DNA of 64,000 nucleotides from Nocardioides dokdonensis FR1436 (GCF_001653335.1 NZ_CP015079.1:4278001-4342000), one strand, 5' to 3'; positions 8,837 to 17,612 are shown, numbered from the stretch's first letter. The notes: generated from the letters alone by a model not told the origin. Made by a program: numbers and translations.

Positions 8837-9661
8837 ATGACCACACCAGACCCGATGCCCGCGACCCGCCCGGCATCCACGCCCGTCGTCCTGCTCAACA
8901 AGGTCCCCGAGGTCTTCCTGCTCTTCTGGGTGGTGAAGATCCTGTCCACGACGGTCGGTGAGACCGCTGCGGACTTCCTTGCCTCCAACGTCGGCCTGGG
9001 ACTCACCGGGACGTCGCTGCTGATGGCCGGCCTCACGGTCGCGGCCCTGGCCCTCCAGCTCCGGGCGCGTCGCTACGTCCCCGCGACCTACTGGACGGTG
9101 GTGGTGCTGATCAGCGTCATGGGCACCCTCATCACCGACAACCTGGTCGACAACCTGGGGGTCAGCCTCTGGACCACCACGTCCGTCTTCAGCGTCGCAC
9201 TGGCCATGGTCTTCGCCGCGTGGTTCCGGGTCGAGCGCACCCTGTCCATCCACACCATCCTGACCAGCCGCCGCGAGGCGTTCTACTGGTCGGCGATCCT
9301 GCTGACCTTCGCCCTGGGCACCTCCGCGGGCGACCTGGTCGGCGAGCGGCTGGCACTGGGCTACCTGCCCTCCGCCGGACTGTTCGGCCTCCTGATCGCG
9401 CTGGTCACCCTGGCCCACGTCAAGGGCGGTCTGGACGCCGTGCTGGCCTTCTGGGCGGCCTACATCCTGACCCGGCCCTTCGGCGCCTCCATCGGTGACT
9501 ACCTCACCCAGGCGCCCGCCGACGGCGGCCTCGGGCTCGGGGCGAACGTCACCAGCGGGGTGTTCCTGGTCGTCATCGTCGCCGCCGTCAGCTGGTTCAC
9601 CGTCCAGCAGCGACGCGCCGACCTGGCGGCGGCCCCGGCGTACGAGACCGCTGTCGCCTGA
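8837..9661 (+). CDS. COG4705-type polytopic membrane protein
   Basis: A roughly 274-residue protein made of about eight membrane helices in an internal repeat: KVPEVFLLFWVVKILSTTVG near the N-terminus is echoed by LTFALGTSAGDL later. This matches the uncharacterised COG4705 membrane family. Its biochemical role is not known. It sits immediately downstream of the sensor kinase and may belong to the same regulatory unit. An in-frame ATG at 8807 gives ten more residues and has AGGTGG directly abutting it, so the start is uncertain. Confidence 0.8.
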   Translation: MTTPDPMPATRPASTPVVLLNKVPEVFLLFWVVKILSTTVGETAADFLASNVGLGLTGTSLLMAGLTVAALALQLRARRYVPATYWTVVVLISVMGTLITDNLVDNLGVSLWTTTSVFSVALAMVFAAWFRVERTLSIHTILTSRREAFYWSAILLTFALGTSAGDLVGERLALGYLPSAGLFGLLIALVTLAHVKGGLDAVLAFWAAYILTRPFGASIGDYLTQAPADGGLGLGANVTSGVFLVVIVAAVSWFTVQQRRADLAAAPAYETAVA

Positions 9662-9722
9662 CCACCCGGCAGGATGGACCCGGGACCGCCCGCCCGTCCA
9701 GCACCGACCTCCAGGAGCCCCC

Positions 9723-10688
9723 GTGACACCGAGACGCCCCCAGTCCTGGGCACCGCGAGCCAGGGCGAGCGCCGTGCTCCTCTCGCTGGGCGTCGCCGTG
9801 GCGGTGTCCGGGTGCGGTGCACCGGCCGAGGTGTCCGAGAGCGACGTGCGCGGCCCCGCCGCGTCCGAGCTCTCGGACACCTCAGGGCCGGGCACCACGG
9901 TGCGCGTCGTCGCCGTCGGCGACATCGTCTGCCCGCCGGACCTGCAGGTCACCGACGACGAGTGCCAGCAGCAGGCCACTGCCGACCTGGCCGCCTCGCT
10001 GGAGCCCGACGCCGTCATCGCCCTCGGCGACCTGCAGTACGAGTCGGGGCGGCTCGAGGAGTTCCAGCGCGGCTGGGCTCCCTCGTGGGGGCGGTTCGAC
10101 GACATCATCGCGCCGGTCCCGGGCAACCACGAGTACCAGAGCGACGGCGCCGAGGGGTACGTCGGCTACTTCGACACCGGTCCGTACTACGTCCGGGAGG
10201 TCGGGGCCTGGCGGGTCTACCTGCTCGACTCGAACTGCGAGGACGTCGACTGCGTGCAGGAGGCGGCCTGGCTGAGCGACGACCTGGCCACCCACCCCAC
10301 CGACTGCGCCGTGGTGGCGATGCACCACCCGCGGTGGTCCTCCTCGACCGGTCACGGCTCGCAGGAGCAGGTGGACGGCCTGTGGTCGGCCGCGGTCGAC
10401 GGGGGCGTGGACCTCTCCCTGGCCGGTCACGACCACGACTACGAACGCTTCGCCCCGATCGATGCCGACGGCCGGGTCGTCGACTCCGGCCCCCGGGCCA
10501 CGCACTTCGTCGTCGGGACCGGCGGCCGATCGCTCTACGACATCGGGGACCTGGCGACGGGGTCGCGGTTCAGCACCGACGAGGCGTTCGGCGTGCTGGA
10601 GCTGGGCCTGTCGCCGACGTCGTTCGACTGGCGCTTCGTCGACGTCGAGGGACGCACGCTCGACGCGGGGACCCAGGAGTGCTCGTGA
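9723..10688 (+). CDS. Lipoprotein calcineurin-like metallophosphatase
   Basis: A 321-residue secreted hydrolase. The N-terminus has a signal peptide and lipobox-like VAVSGCG, so it is probably anchored by a lipid at the outer membrane face. Dimetal phosphoesterase motifs appear in order: GDIV, GDLQYESG, GNHEYQ, MHHPRW and AGHDHDYER. The GTG start has AGGAG at good spacing. The substrate is unknown; candidates include nucleotides and phosphoesters scavenged outside the cell. It is probably transcribed separately from the COG4705 gene. Confidence 0.88.
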   Translation: MTPRRPQSWAPRARASAVLLSLGVAVAVSGCGAPAEVSESDVRGPAASELSDTSGPGTTVRVVAVGDIVCPPDLQVTDDECQQQATADLAASLEPDAVIALGDLQYESGRLEEFQRGWAPSWGRFDDIIAPVPGNHEYQSDGAEGYVGYFDTGPYYVREVGAWRVYLLDSNCEDVDCVQEAAWLSDDLATHPTDCAVVAMHHPRWSSSTGHGSQEQVDGLWSAAVDGGVDLSLAGHDHDYERFAPIDADGRVVDSGPRATHFVVGTGGRSLYDIGDLATGSRFSTDEAFGVLELGLSPTSFDWRFVDVEGRTLDAGTQECS

Positions 10689-10695
10689 GCCGCCG

Positions 10696-10719
10696 GCTCG
10701 CCCTCAGCTGAGGGCGAGC
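10696..10719. terminator. Perfect 24-bp palindrome between convergent genes
   Basis: GCTCGCCCTCAG is followed directly by its complement CTGAGGGCGAGC. It sits at the ends of two convergent genes and overlaps the last codons of the minus-strand gene. It can serve both directions. Confidence 0.6.
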
Positions 10720-11141
10720 GGGACACCCCGGGCGAGGAAGTCGGTCAGGGCACGCCGGCACATGGCTTCGGCCGTGTGCAGCAGGCGCTCCGGGGGTGAG
10801 GCCTCCCGGCGCAGCTGTCGGACGACTCGACGCACCAGGCGCTCCACGTCCGTCGCCTGCACGGCGCCGGCGTACTCCGTCGCCAGTCGGGCGCCGAGCG
10901 CCTGCTCGGCCTGCCTGTCGACCACCGGCACGCGCACCGGCTCCGGTGCGGCGGTGACCAGCGGCGCCGGGGCCGGGGTGGCCACGGCGGTCGCAGGCGC
11001 GACCGGACCAGCGACGAGCGCGGACCCGACCAGTGCCAGGGCGACGGCGGCCTGCTTGCCGCGCTCCCGCCAGCCACGTCTGTGCGACAGGAGCCGCGAC
11101 GGTGTGGTGGGTGCCGGGCGTCGACCGGGGAAGAGCCTCAT
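10704..11141 (-). CDS. Small exported protein of unknown function
   Basis: A 145-residue protein with a basic N-terminus, one Ala/Val-rich hydrophobic segment (about residues 28-52) that could be a signal peptide or anchor, a Pro/Ala-rich linker and a helical, arginine-rich C-terminal half. I recognise no family. An OmpR-type direct repeat identical in form to the one before the flavin operon lies 22 bp upstream of the start, so it may belong to the same two-component regulon. Confidence 0.65.
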   Translation of the reverse strand: MRLFPGRRPAPTTPSRLLSHRRGWRERGKQAAVALALVGSALVAGPVAPATAVATPAPAPLVTAAPEPVRVPVVDRQAEQALGARLATEYAGAVQATDVERLVRRVVRQLRREASPPERLLHTAEAMCRRALTDFLARGVPLALS

Positions 11142-11162
11142 GTCGCGATCATCGCCACATCC

Positions 11163-11180
11163 ACCTGCACAGAACCTGAC
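11163..11180 (-). promoter_or_regulatory. Second OmpR-type direct repeat
   Basis: On the minus strand GTCAGGTTCTGTGCAGGT, with CAGGT units 11 bp apart. It matches the site at 6755-6772 at 16 of 18 positions and lies just upstream of the small exported-protein gene. Confidence 0.5.
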
Positions 11181-11232
11181 CAGCGCCTGTCACGCGCCCC
11201 GGAGCGCCGGCGGCCCGCCCTAGGATCGCGGC

Positions 11233-11583
11233 ATGTCCGACACCCTGAGCCCGTGCCCTGAGTGCCACAGCGAGTACACCTACGAGCTGGGCGCCCTGCT
11301 GGCCTGCCCCGAGTGCGCCCACGAGTGGTCCCCCGCGGACACCGCGGCGGAGGGCGACGCCGTACCCGTGGTCAAGGACGCCGTCGGCAACGTGCTGACC
11401 GAGGGTGACACGGTGACGATCGTCAAGGACCTCAAGGTCAAGGGCGCCGCCGGCTCCATCAAGGTCGGCACCCGGGTGAAGGGCATCCGGATCGCCCAGG
11501 GCGTCGGTGACCACGACATCGAGGGCAAGGTCGACGGCTTCGGCCCCATGCAGCTCAAGTCGAGCGTGGTGAAGAAGGTCTGA
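11233..11583 (+). CDS. PhnA/YjdM-family zinc-ribbon protein
   Basis: A 116-residue soluble protein. Two zinc-knuckle pairs, CPECH and CPECAHEW, form an N-terminal zinc ribbon, followed by the PhnA beta domain with DAVGNVLTEGDTVTIVKDLK and ending SSVVKKV. The family was once named for alkylphosphonate use, but its real role is unclear. It is a single gene facing a convergent transferase gene across a hairpin. Confidence 0.9.
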   Translation: MSDTLSPCPECHSEYTYELGALLACPECAHEWSPADTAAEGDAVPVVKDAVGNVLTEGDTVTIVKDLKVKGAAGSIKVGTRVKGIRIAQGVGDHDIEGKVDGFGPMQLKSSVVKKV

Positions 11584-11592
11584 GCCCGCCGC

Positions 11593-11612
11593 CCGTCCTT
11601 CGCGACGGACGG
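11593..11612. terminator. Short hairpin between convergent genes
   Basis: CCGTCC (11593-11598) pairs with GGACGG (11607-11612) between two convergent stop codons. The stem is short, so the call is tentative. Confidence 0.4.
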
Positions 11613-11613
11613 C

Positions 11614-12771
11614 TCAGGCGATGGTCTCGGTGACGTGGTCGGCCGAGGTCACCGGGTCCACCTCACCCACCAGCCGGTCGCGCAGGCCCACCAGGTCGCT
11701 GACCGAGTCGAGGAAGCGTCGGGTGCTCTCCCCGACCTGCAGGTCGTCGAAGTAGTGGTGGCGCATCGCCAGCCGGGCCAGGTGGTGCTCGTCCCGCCGG
11801 AGCCGCCTGGTGAGCAGGGTGCCCAGTGCGTCCACCGACGTGCGGTCGACGACGTCGGCGCACCGGCTGACGGGCACGTCCCGGCGCAGCCGCTCACGGT
11901 CGTCGTGCGGGTCGGTGAGGAAGATCGGCTTCTCGGTGCGCAGGTAGAGCCAGTCCAGACCCACCGAGGAGACGTCGGTGATCATCGCGTCGCAGTCAGG
12001 GATGACAGCCAGGATGTCGCCGCGCAGGACCTCGGCGTGGCCCGCCCCGGGGTCGCGCCGGCCGGCCTCCGCGACCAGGCGCAGGACCTCGAGGTGGGCC
12101 TCGAGCACCCCCGGGCTGGTGCTGGTGAGGATCTTGGGGTGCGGCTTGTAGACCAGCCGCACGTCGGGCACACCCAGGACCTGCTCCACGATCCGGGTGC
12201 CGAGCACGTCGAGCGAGGTGTAGTCGTTGTAGTCGGCGTCGCCCTCCCAGGTCGGCGCGTAGAGCACCGTGCACCGGGTGCTGGGCGCCAGCAGCGGTGC
12301 GGGCCGCAGGTCGAGCTGCGGGCGCCCGGTGCGCACCAGACGGCGCGTGTCCAGCTCGAGCAGGCCGGTGACGTGGCGCTGCACGGCGGCCTCACCGGCC
12401 ACGAACACCCGGTCGTAGGCCTTGGCGTTGTTGCTCGCCATCGACTGCTTGTCGGACTCACCGTGGTTGACGTGCACGTGCAGGCGGCGCCCGTCGAGCA
12501 GCGACTGGAAGTTGAGCATCGAGTTGTTGCAGTAGAGCACCACCTTCGCGTCGAGCTCCTCGTAGAGCGCGGCGAGCTCGGGGAACTCCACGGCGCACAG
12601 CACCGGCAGGTCGGTGCGCTCGCGCAGCACCTCGGCGGAGCCGGGGTCGCGCACCACGATCGCCACCGGGTGCTGCTCGTGCAGCAGCGCCAGCACGTCG
12701 AGCCACTGCACGAGCTGGTAGGTCCGGGTCGGGTCATCGGCGAAGTAGGCGATGACGTGCACGTCGTTCAC
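11614..12771 (-). CDS. CDP-glycerol:polyol glycerophosphotransferase-like protein (TagF/TagB family)
   Basis: A 385-residue protein with the fold of wall teichoic acid polymerases and GT-B transferases. Recognisable parts are VNHGESDKQSMASNNAKAYD, VFVAGEAAVQRH, LYAPTWEGD, YKPHPKI and DCDAMITDVSSVGLDWLY, which match the CDP-glycerol/polyol-phosphate binding site. It probably adds a polyol-phosphate unit to a cell-wall or surface glycopolymer. No membrane helix is seen, so it would act at the cytoplasmic face. It stands alone without other wall polymer genes, so the exact product is open. Confidence 0.8.
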   Translation of the reverse strand: MNDVHVIAYFADDPTRTYQLVQWLDVLALLHEQHPVAIVVRDPGSAEVLRERTDLPVLCAVEFPELAALYEELDAKVVLYCNNSMLNFQSLLDGRRLHVHVNHGESDKQSMASNNAKAYDRVFVAGEAAVQRHVTGLLELDTRRLVRTGRPQLDLRPAPLLAPSTRCTVLYAPTWEGDADYNDYTSLDVLGTRIVEQVLGVPDVRLVYKPHPKILTSTSPGVLEAHLEVLRLVAEAGRRDPGAGHAEVLRGDILAVIPDCDAMITDVSSVGLDWLYLRTEKPIFLTDPHDDRERLRRDVPVSRCADVVDRTSVDALGTLLTRRLRRDEHHLARLAMRHHYFDDLQVGESTRRFLDSVSDLVGLRDRLVGEVDPVTSADHVTETIA

Positions 12772-12881
12772 GAAGAAAGATTACGGCCCGGGTGCGCACC
12801 ATCCGATTTCCGGACCCCGCTGCTACCCCGTTCGGTGTAGACGCGTCGCTGTACGCCCCTCGCTCACGCCGAGCCGGACGT

Positions 12882-14162
12882 TCACGCGATGAGGACCCAG
12901 TGTCCGGGCCAGGTCTCGACCCAGGTGGGTTCGGGTGGGACGAGCCCGGGTGGGTCGGGTGCTCTGGTGCGGGTGGTCTGGCCGGCCGGTGAGGTGATCT
13001 CGACCTCGTGGGGGTCGAGGTCGTCGGTGTGGATGGACTGGTGGGTCCAGCCGGGTTCTTCCTTGAGCTGGTTGCAGGCCGTGCAGAGCCCTTGGCCGTT
13101 GGTGGCGCTGGTGGGGCCGCCTGCGTGGTCGGGGGTGATGTGGTCGATCTGGCGGATGGGCGCGTTGCACCACGGGGTCCGGCAGGTCCGGTCGCGCAGG
13201 GTCACGAACTGGCGCAGCAGTCCGTCGAAGGTGCGGGAGGTGGACTCCATGGCGACGAGGTGCTCGGTGTCGGCGAACAGCCGCCGGATGCGGGTCGAGG
13301 TGTCCGGGGAGCAGGTGAGGAGTCTGCGGGCCACGGAGGCGGGGATGGGTCCGCCGGCGCCGCCGTGCATGGGGACGATCTCGGCCGGCTCATCGGCGCC
13401 CGGGCCGTCGCCGAGGAGGGCTTCGGCGGAGACGACGAGGTTGAGCGCGATGGGGGTGGCGACGGCGGTGACCTGGCCGGTGAGCCGGGCGACGAACAGG
13501 TCGGCGACGACCTGGCCGAAGGAGCGTTCCTCGCCCTCGTCGCACGTGTCCTGGGCGGCCTGCTCCTGAGCGGCGCGGGCGTGCAGGGACTGCATGATCG
13601 CGGCGGCGTGGACGTCGGAGACGGTGGCGGTGATCTGGGCGGTGCCGTCGTCGCGGCGTTGGGCGGTGACGTGGCGGTTGCGGTGGGCGCGTTCGCGGCG
13701 TTTGGCGGCGGCCTGGTCGTCGAGGCGCATCGCGATCCGTTGGGCAGCCAGGCGGAGCGCCCGGTCGCCGAGCGGTGCGCCGGTGGCGAGCAGCTCACCG
13801 AGCTGGGTGTCGTAGGCGGGCCGGTCCAGCGCGTGCAGGTGGTCGGCCTCGCCTGCCAGGATCTCGGCGCGGTGCTCGTTGATCAGGCCCTGCTCGAGGG
13901 CGGCCAGGACGTGGGGCAGGTCGTCGACGAGGGTGCAGGCCATCGCGCGCAGCCGGGTGCCGCGGTGGGGTGACTCGTGGCGGGCGAGGGCGACCTGGGC
14001 GCCGACCGAGCGGTCGGAGGCGCCTGCTTGGAGGTCGTCGAGGTGGGCGGTGATCCGCGCCTGCCGAGCGGCGAGGTGGGCCTTGAGCGCCTCCAGCTCC
14101 TCGAGCGCGGCGACGCACTCACCCGGCGTACCGGGGAGAGCGTCACCACGAGAATCGAACAT
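12882..14162 (-). CDS. DUF222 / HNH endonuclease protein (13E12-repeat type)
   Basis: A 426-residue protein with an N-terminal DUF222 region (about residues 15-300) and a C-terminal HNH nuclease fold. CRTPWCNAPIRQIDHITP supplies Cys ligands and the catalytic His, and GLCTACNQLKE supplies the second Cys pair and the Asn/Lys. These proteins occur in many copies in actinobacteria and behave like mobile genes, but their action is not well defined. The chosen ATG (MFDSRG) lies inside a LexA-type box, suggesting a leaderless or near-leaderless transcript induced by DNA damage. Confidence 0.85.
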   Translation of the reverse strand: MFDSRGDALPGTPGECVAALEELEALKAHLAARQARITAHLDDLQAGASDRSVGAQVALARHESPHRGTRLRAMACTLVDDLPHVLAALEQGLINEHRAEILAGEADHLHALDRPAYDTQLGELLATGAPLGDRALRLAAQRIAMRLDDQAAAKRRERAHRNRHVTAQRRDDGTAQITATVSDVHAAAIMQSLHARAAQEQAAQDTCDEGEERSFGQVVADLFVARLTGQVTAVATPIALNLVVSAEALLGDGPGADEPAEIVPMHGGAGGPIPASVARRLLTCSPDTSTRIRRLFADTEHLVAMESTSRTFDGLLRQFVTLRDRTCRTPWCNAPIRQIDHITPDHAGGPTSATNGQGLCTACNQLKEEPGWTHQSIHTDDLDPHEVEITSPAGQTTRTRAPDPPGLVPPEPTWVETWPGHWVLIA

Positions 14163-14170
14163 GTGTTCTA
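14155..14170. promoter_or_regulatory. LexA (SOS) box at the DUF222/HNH gene start
   Basis: TCGAACATGTGTTCTA matches the actinobacterial LexA consensus TCGAAC-N4-GTTCGA at 11 of the 12 arm positions. It overlaps the predicted ATG, where bound LexA would block transcription. Confidence 0.65.
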
Positions 14171-14259
14171 TTCTAGAGGCTCCCCCGACGCGTGTCCAGG
14201 GTCCGCACGCTTCTGTGGACGACCCGCACGCACGCACGCACGGACTGACGAGGGGCTCG

Positions 14260-14736
14260 TCAACGGGGGGTACGCGTCCAGACAGCCGTGACGGTCTCGT
14301 CGCGGAACATGGTGAGCTCGAGGGTGCTGCCGTCGGGTTCCGTGCGGGACTCGGTGGCTCTCTTGGGCGTCTTGCGGTGGATGTCCCCGCTGTCGCGGTG
14401 CAGCCTGCCGTACAGGCTGGCCAGCTGGTCGACGGTGATCGCGGCGCCGGTCTCCTCACTCATCGCCTCGGCGATGCGTGCGCGGTGCTCACGGTCGGAC
14501 CGGAACACCCCGAGAGCGGCGCGGGACGACTCACAGCCGACGGCGACGCCCACGAGTGCGACAGCGATCCGTGCCGGGTCGGACGGCACGAGGGCCACGG
14601 TGAGCGCACCGACCACCAAGACCGTCAACAACGTGCCCGCCCAGAAGTCCCAGCGCCCGTAGAAGGGGTAGCCGTGGTCGGTCGCCGACCAGGGGTAGCG
14701 CTTGCTTCGGCGGACGTGGTCGCGACCGTCGGTCAC
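14260..14736 (-). CDS. Two-helix membrane protein of unknown function
   Basis: A 158-residue protein with a GTG start preceded by GAGGGG. Two hydrophobic segments (about residues 30-75, with GTLLTVLVVGALTVALV) are followed by a soluble C-terminal half with conserved-looking TVDQLASLYGRLHRDSGDIH. I do not recognise the family. A longer in-frame extension of 39 residues is rich in Arg/Gly and less likely. It lies alone between the DUF222 gene and the tRNA terminator. Confidence 0.6.
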   Translation of the reverse strand: MTDGRDHVRRSKRYPWSATDHGYPFYGRWDFWAGTLLTVLVVGALTVALVPSDPARIAVALVGVAVGCESSRAALGVFRSDREHRARIAEAMSEETGAAITVDQLASLYGRLHRDSGDIHRKTPKRATESRTEPDGSTLELTMFRDETVTAVWTRTPR

Positions 14737-14831
14737 GAGCGGACCCCTCGGGCCCCGGCCGGCTCGTTCCACAGCGCGCGGGCGTCGCCACCACGTCCTT
14801 CGTCCATGACCACCATCGTGCCGGAACGCAC

Positions 14832-14865
14832 GAAGTCCCGCCGGTATCTGCACCGGCGGGACTTC
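14832..14865 (-). terminator. Strong hairpin downstream of the initiator tRNA
   Basis: A 14-bp perfect stem (14832-14845 with 14852-14865) around a 6-nt loop lies 38 bp beyond the tRNA 3' end, as expected for its terminator. Confidence 0.65.
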
Positions 14866-14903
14866 TGTGGTTGTGCCCGGCGACGTCTGCGGTCACCTAT
14901 TTG

Positions 14904-14977
14904 TAGCGGGGGCAGGATTTGAACCTGCGACCTCTGGGTTATGAGCCCAGCGAGCTACCGAGCTGCTCCACCCCGCG
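14904..14977 (-). tRNA. Initiator tRNA-Met (CAU)
   Basis: A 74-nt tRNA with CAU anticodon. The anticodon stem has three consecutive G:C pairs (GGG/CCC) and the first acceptor position is an unpaired C, both marks of the initiator. The T arm reads GGTTCAAATCC. The CCA end is not encoded (the genome has CAA). Confidence 0.93.
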
Positions 14978-15093
14978 TCGGTGGCTCAACCGTCACACAT
15001 GGCGCCTCCAGCGCACAAATCGCGTTGCCTGCGCGCCGGACGCAACCTCTTGCGCCGCACTCGCGTCAGGTGGAGTAGGAGAAGGAGGCGGCG

Positions 15094-15627
15094 GTGTTCA
15101 CCACGACCAGACCGGCGCAGGACGCCGCGGGCTTCGAGGAGTACGCCGCGTCCGCGTGGGCGTGGCTCTACCGGTGCTCCTACCTCCTGGCCGGCAACCA
15201 CGCGGACGCGGAGGACCTCGCCCAGCAGACGCTGGAGCAGACCTACCGCTCCTGGAGCAGGGTCAGCCGGGCCGACAACCCGACGGCGTACGTGCGTCGG
15301 ATGCTCACCAACCTGCATCTCTCCCAGCACCGCCCGCGGGCGCGCAGGCTGGAGGTGCTGTCCGAGGCGCCCCCGGAACCGCGGACCACCGCCGCGGCGG
15401 GCCCCGAGGAGCGGATGGCGCTCTGGCCGCACGTCGCCTCGCTGCCACCGCGGCAACGGGCCGTGATCGTGCTGCGGTACTACGAGCAGCTCAGCGAGCG
15501 CGAGATCGCCGAGACGCTCGGCTGCTCCCCCGGCAACGTCAAGTCCACCGCCCACCACGCGCTGAGGTCGCTGCGAGCCGCCATCGGCCCCGGCACCGAC
15601 CCCGGAGAGGAGGCCCGCGATGAGTGA
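15094..15627 (+). CDS. SigE-family ECF RNA polymerase sigma factor
   Basis: A 177-residue sigma factor with region 2 (YRCSYLLAGNHADAEDLAQQTLEQTY) split here as LLAGNHADAEDLAQQT, and region 4 with LPPRQRAVIVLRYYEQLSE and a helix-turn-helix CSPGNVKSTAHHAL. GTG start with AAGGAGG upstream. It overlaps the next gene, whose membrane-anchored product is a likely partner or anti-sigma. The target promoters are not known. Confidence 0.9.
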   Translation: MFTTTRPAQDAAGFEEYAASAWAWLYRCSYLLAGNHADAEDLAQQTLEQTYRSWSRVSRADNPTAYVRRMLTNLHLSQHRPRARRLEVLSEAPPEPRTTAAAGPEERMALWPHVASLPPRQRAVIVLRYYEQLSEREIAETLGCSPGNVKSTAHHALRSLRAAIGPGTDPGEEARDE

Positions 15628-17092
15628 GCGCAGCCCCGAGCAGAGCACGCCGATGGAGGACCGGCTGACCCGTGAGCTGGACCAGGTGGCCGACGGCCTG
15701 GTCGTGCCCCCGATGCCGGTCAGACGCCCGCAGTCGGCCCCGCCGTCGCTGCGCACGCGGTGGCGCACCCCCCTCCTGGTGGCGGCCCCGGCCGTCCTGG
15801 CCGTCGCCGGACTGGCCCTGGTGATCGGCCGCCCGGGGGACGCGCCCGCTCCGGTCGCACCCGAGGACCCGACCATCTCCGTCACCGCGCCGACGGTGCC
15901 CTACGTCGTGGACCAGCGGCTCTACGTCGACGGGACCCAGGTGCCCGGCGCCTGGTGGAGCGTGGAGTCCCGCAACGGCCAGTGGCTGGCCCTGCAGCAG
16001 GACGGCTCGTGGTGGAGCGGCGGACCGGGCCGCGACTTCGGGCCGATCGCCGCCGAGATCGACCAGCCCCCCGTCCTCTCCCCGGGCGGCGGCTTCGTCG
16101 CCTTCGTCGACCTCAGCACCGGGCGTCCCCGCCTCACCGGCTTCGACACCCGACCGGCCGGCGAGGGGCTGGGCAGCCCACCGATCGAGCTGGCCCGCAC
16201 CGACGGCGGGGTCGTGCCCCGGGTGCGGGCGGTGACCGACGACGGCTACGTGGTCGTGCAGGGGCGCCGCACCAGCCTGATGTGGCGTGCGTGGGAGCCG
16301 GACCGGGCCTCGGACCCGCCGGCCGTCGTGGACCTGGCGACGACCGCCCCTGAGCAGCAGGTCCTCCAGGACACCGCCGCCGGCCTCGTCGTCGTCGACG
16401 GGATGGACTCCGACCCGCAGAGCGTCCCGTCCTACCTGGCCGAGCTCTCCGAGAACGGCGTGCTCACCCGGGGCGGCACCCTGCCGACGTACGACGACCT
16501 CGAGGTCAGCCCGGGCGGCACCCGGGCGGTGTTCTCCCCCGACGGCACCCTCGGCGGCGAGGTCTCCTCGGTGGGCGGCCTGAGCACGCTGGACCTCGCC
16601 GGCGGCGACGAGGCGGTGCTGGAGGCCCCGCAGGGCTGGCGGTTCGCCGTCGGCACCTGGGTCTGGGAGGACGACCGGATGCTGGTGGCGGTGCTGCAGG
16701 ACGAGAGCGACCCGCAGGCAGGCTCCCGACTGGCACGGTGCGACGTCGACCTCGGCGAGTGCCGCGACTTCCCCGCTCCGGGTGCCGGCACGGGCACCGG
16801 CACCGCGAGCGCCGAGGACGCCCTGGCGACCGCACTCGACGCCGCCGGCGCCGACGACCGCGATCTCCTCGGCGACGCCGCGGTCCTCGGGGACGCCGAG
16901 TGGGAGCAGCTCGTCGACTGGACGCACGGCGAGGCCGGTTCGGTCGCCGGGTGCCGGGACAACGGCGGCGGGACCCGGGACTGCGAGATCGTCCTCACCG
17001 CCGACCCGGGGGTCACCTACTACGCGATCCTCGAGCCCACCACGAGCCCCACCGGGTGGCGGATCTCGTACGTCGGCATCGCCGACGGGTAG
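15620..17092 (+). CDS. Membrane-anchored beta-propeller-like protein, possible anti-sigma partner
   Basis: A 490-residue protein with a cytosolic N-terminus of about 50 residues, one membrane helix (about residues 52-72, LLVAAPAVLAVAGLALVIG) and a long extracytoplasmic part with repeated short strands of WD/propeller type (for example QQDGSWWSGGPGRDFG and VSPGGTRAVFSPDGT). The start overlaps the sigma factor gene by eight bases, a typical sigma/anti-sigma layout. No zinc anti-sigma motif is visible, so the regulatory role rests on context. Confidence 0.75.
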   Translation: MSERSPEQSTPMEDRLTRELDQVADGLVVPPMPVRRPQSAPPSLRTRWRTPLLVAAPAVLAVAGLALVIGRPGDAPAPVAPEDPTISVTAPTVPYVVDQRLYVDGTQVPGAWWSVESRNGQWLALQQDGSWWSGGPGRDFGPIAAEIDQPPVLSPGGGFVAFVDLSTGRPRLTGFDTRPAGEGLGSPPIELARTDGGVVPRVRAVTDDGYVVVQGRRTSLMWRAWEPDRASDPPAVVDLATTAPEQQVLQDTAAGLVVVDGMDSDPQSVPSYLAELSENGVLTRGGTLPTYDDLEVSPGGTRAVFSPDGTLGGEVSSVGGLSTLDLAGGDEAVLEAPQGWRFAVGTWVWEDDRMLVAVLQDESDPQAGSRLARCDVDLGECRDFPAPGAGTGTGTASAEDALATALDAAGADDRDLLGDAAVLGDAEWEQLVDWTHGEAGSVAGCRDNGGGTRDCEIVLTADPGVTYYAILEPTTSPTGWRISYVGIADG

Positions 17093-17099
17093 ACCGGCG

Positions 17100-17612
17100 T
17101 CACCCCTGCGGTCGCACGTCCGACAGTGCGCTGCGGTCGCCTGCCTGCTCCGCGGGGATCACGCTGAGGCTGCCGTCGCTCTCCAGGACCACGGCCGCGA
17201 TGGTGCTGAGGTCGCCCGATCCGCTGCCCCGGACCGCTTGCCTGACCTCCGCCTCGGTGAGCCGCGCCGAGCGCAGCGCCTCCGTCAGGAAGCGACCGTC
17301 CCGCAGCAGCAGCGCCGGCCGGGAGGTGACGACCGAGCGGGCGACCGGGACCCGCGAGCTGAGCGTGGCGACCAGGAGCTGGAGCAGGGCCAGCACCGCG
17401 AGCGCCGCCGCTCCCTCGGCCCAGGAGACGTCCTTGCTCAGGAAGATCGTCGCGAGCGTCGACCCGAGCGCCACGGTGACGACGAGGTCGAAGGCGTTGA
17501 GCTTGGACAGGGTGCGCTTGCCTGACGCGCGCAGCACCAGCACGACCGTGAGGTAGGAGGCGGGCCCCACCAGGAGCACCCGCACGACGTCGGACCAGGA
17601 GTCGAACCACAT
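17100..17612 (-). CDS. DUF421 (YetF-type) membrane protein
   Basis: A 170-residue protein with three N-terminal helices and a C-terminal cytosolic domain. The motifs SGKRTLSKLNAFDLVVTVALG and LLLRDGRFLTEALRSARLTE are split signatures of the YetF/DUF421 family. The role is not established; relatives are sporulation or envelope proteins. It converges with the propeller-protein gene with a gap of only seven bases. Confidence 0.85.
   Translation of the reverse strand: MWFDSWSDVVRVLLVGPASYLTVVLVLRASGKRTLSKLNAFDLVVTVALGSTLATIFLSKDVSWAEGAAALAVLALLQLLVATLSSRVPVARSVVTSRPALLLRDGRFLTEALRSARLTEAEVRQAVRGSGSGDLSTIAAVVLESDGSLSVIPAEQAGDRSALSDVRPQG

Noticed and set aside
15620-17092. Classical zinc anti-sigma factor
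   Set aside because: The position fits, but the HxxxCxxC motif is absent, so only a possible partner role is stated.
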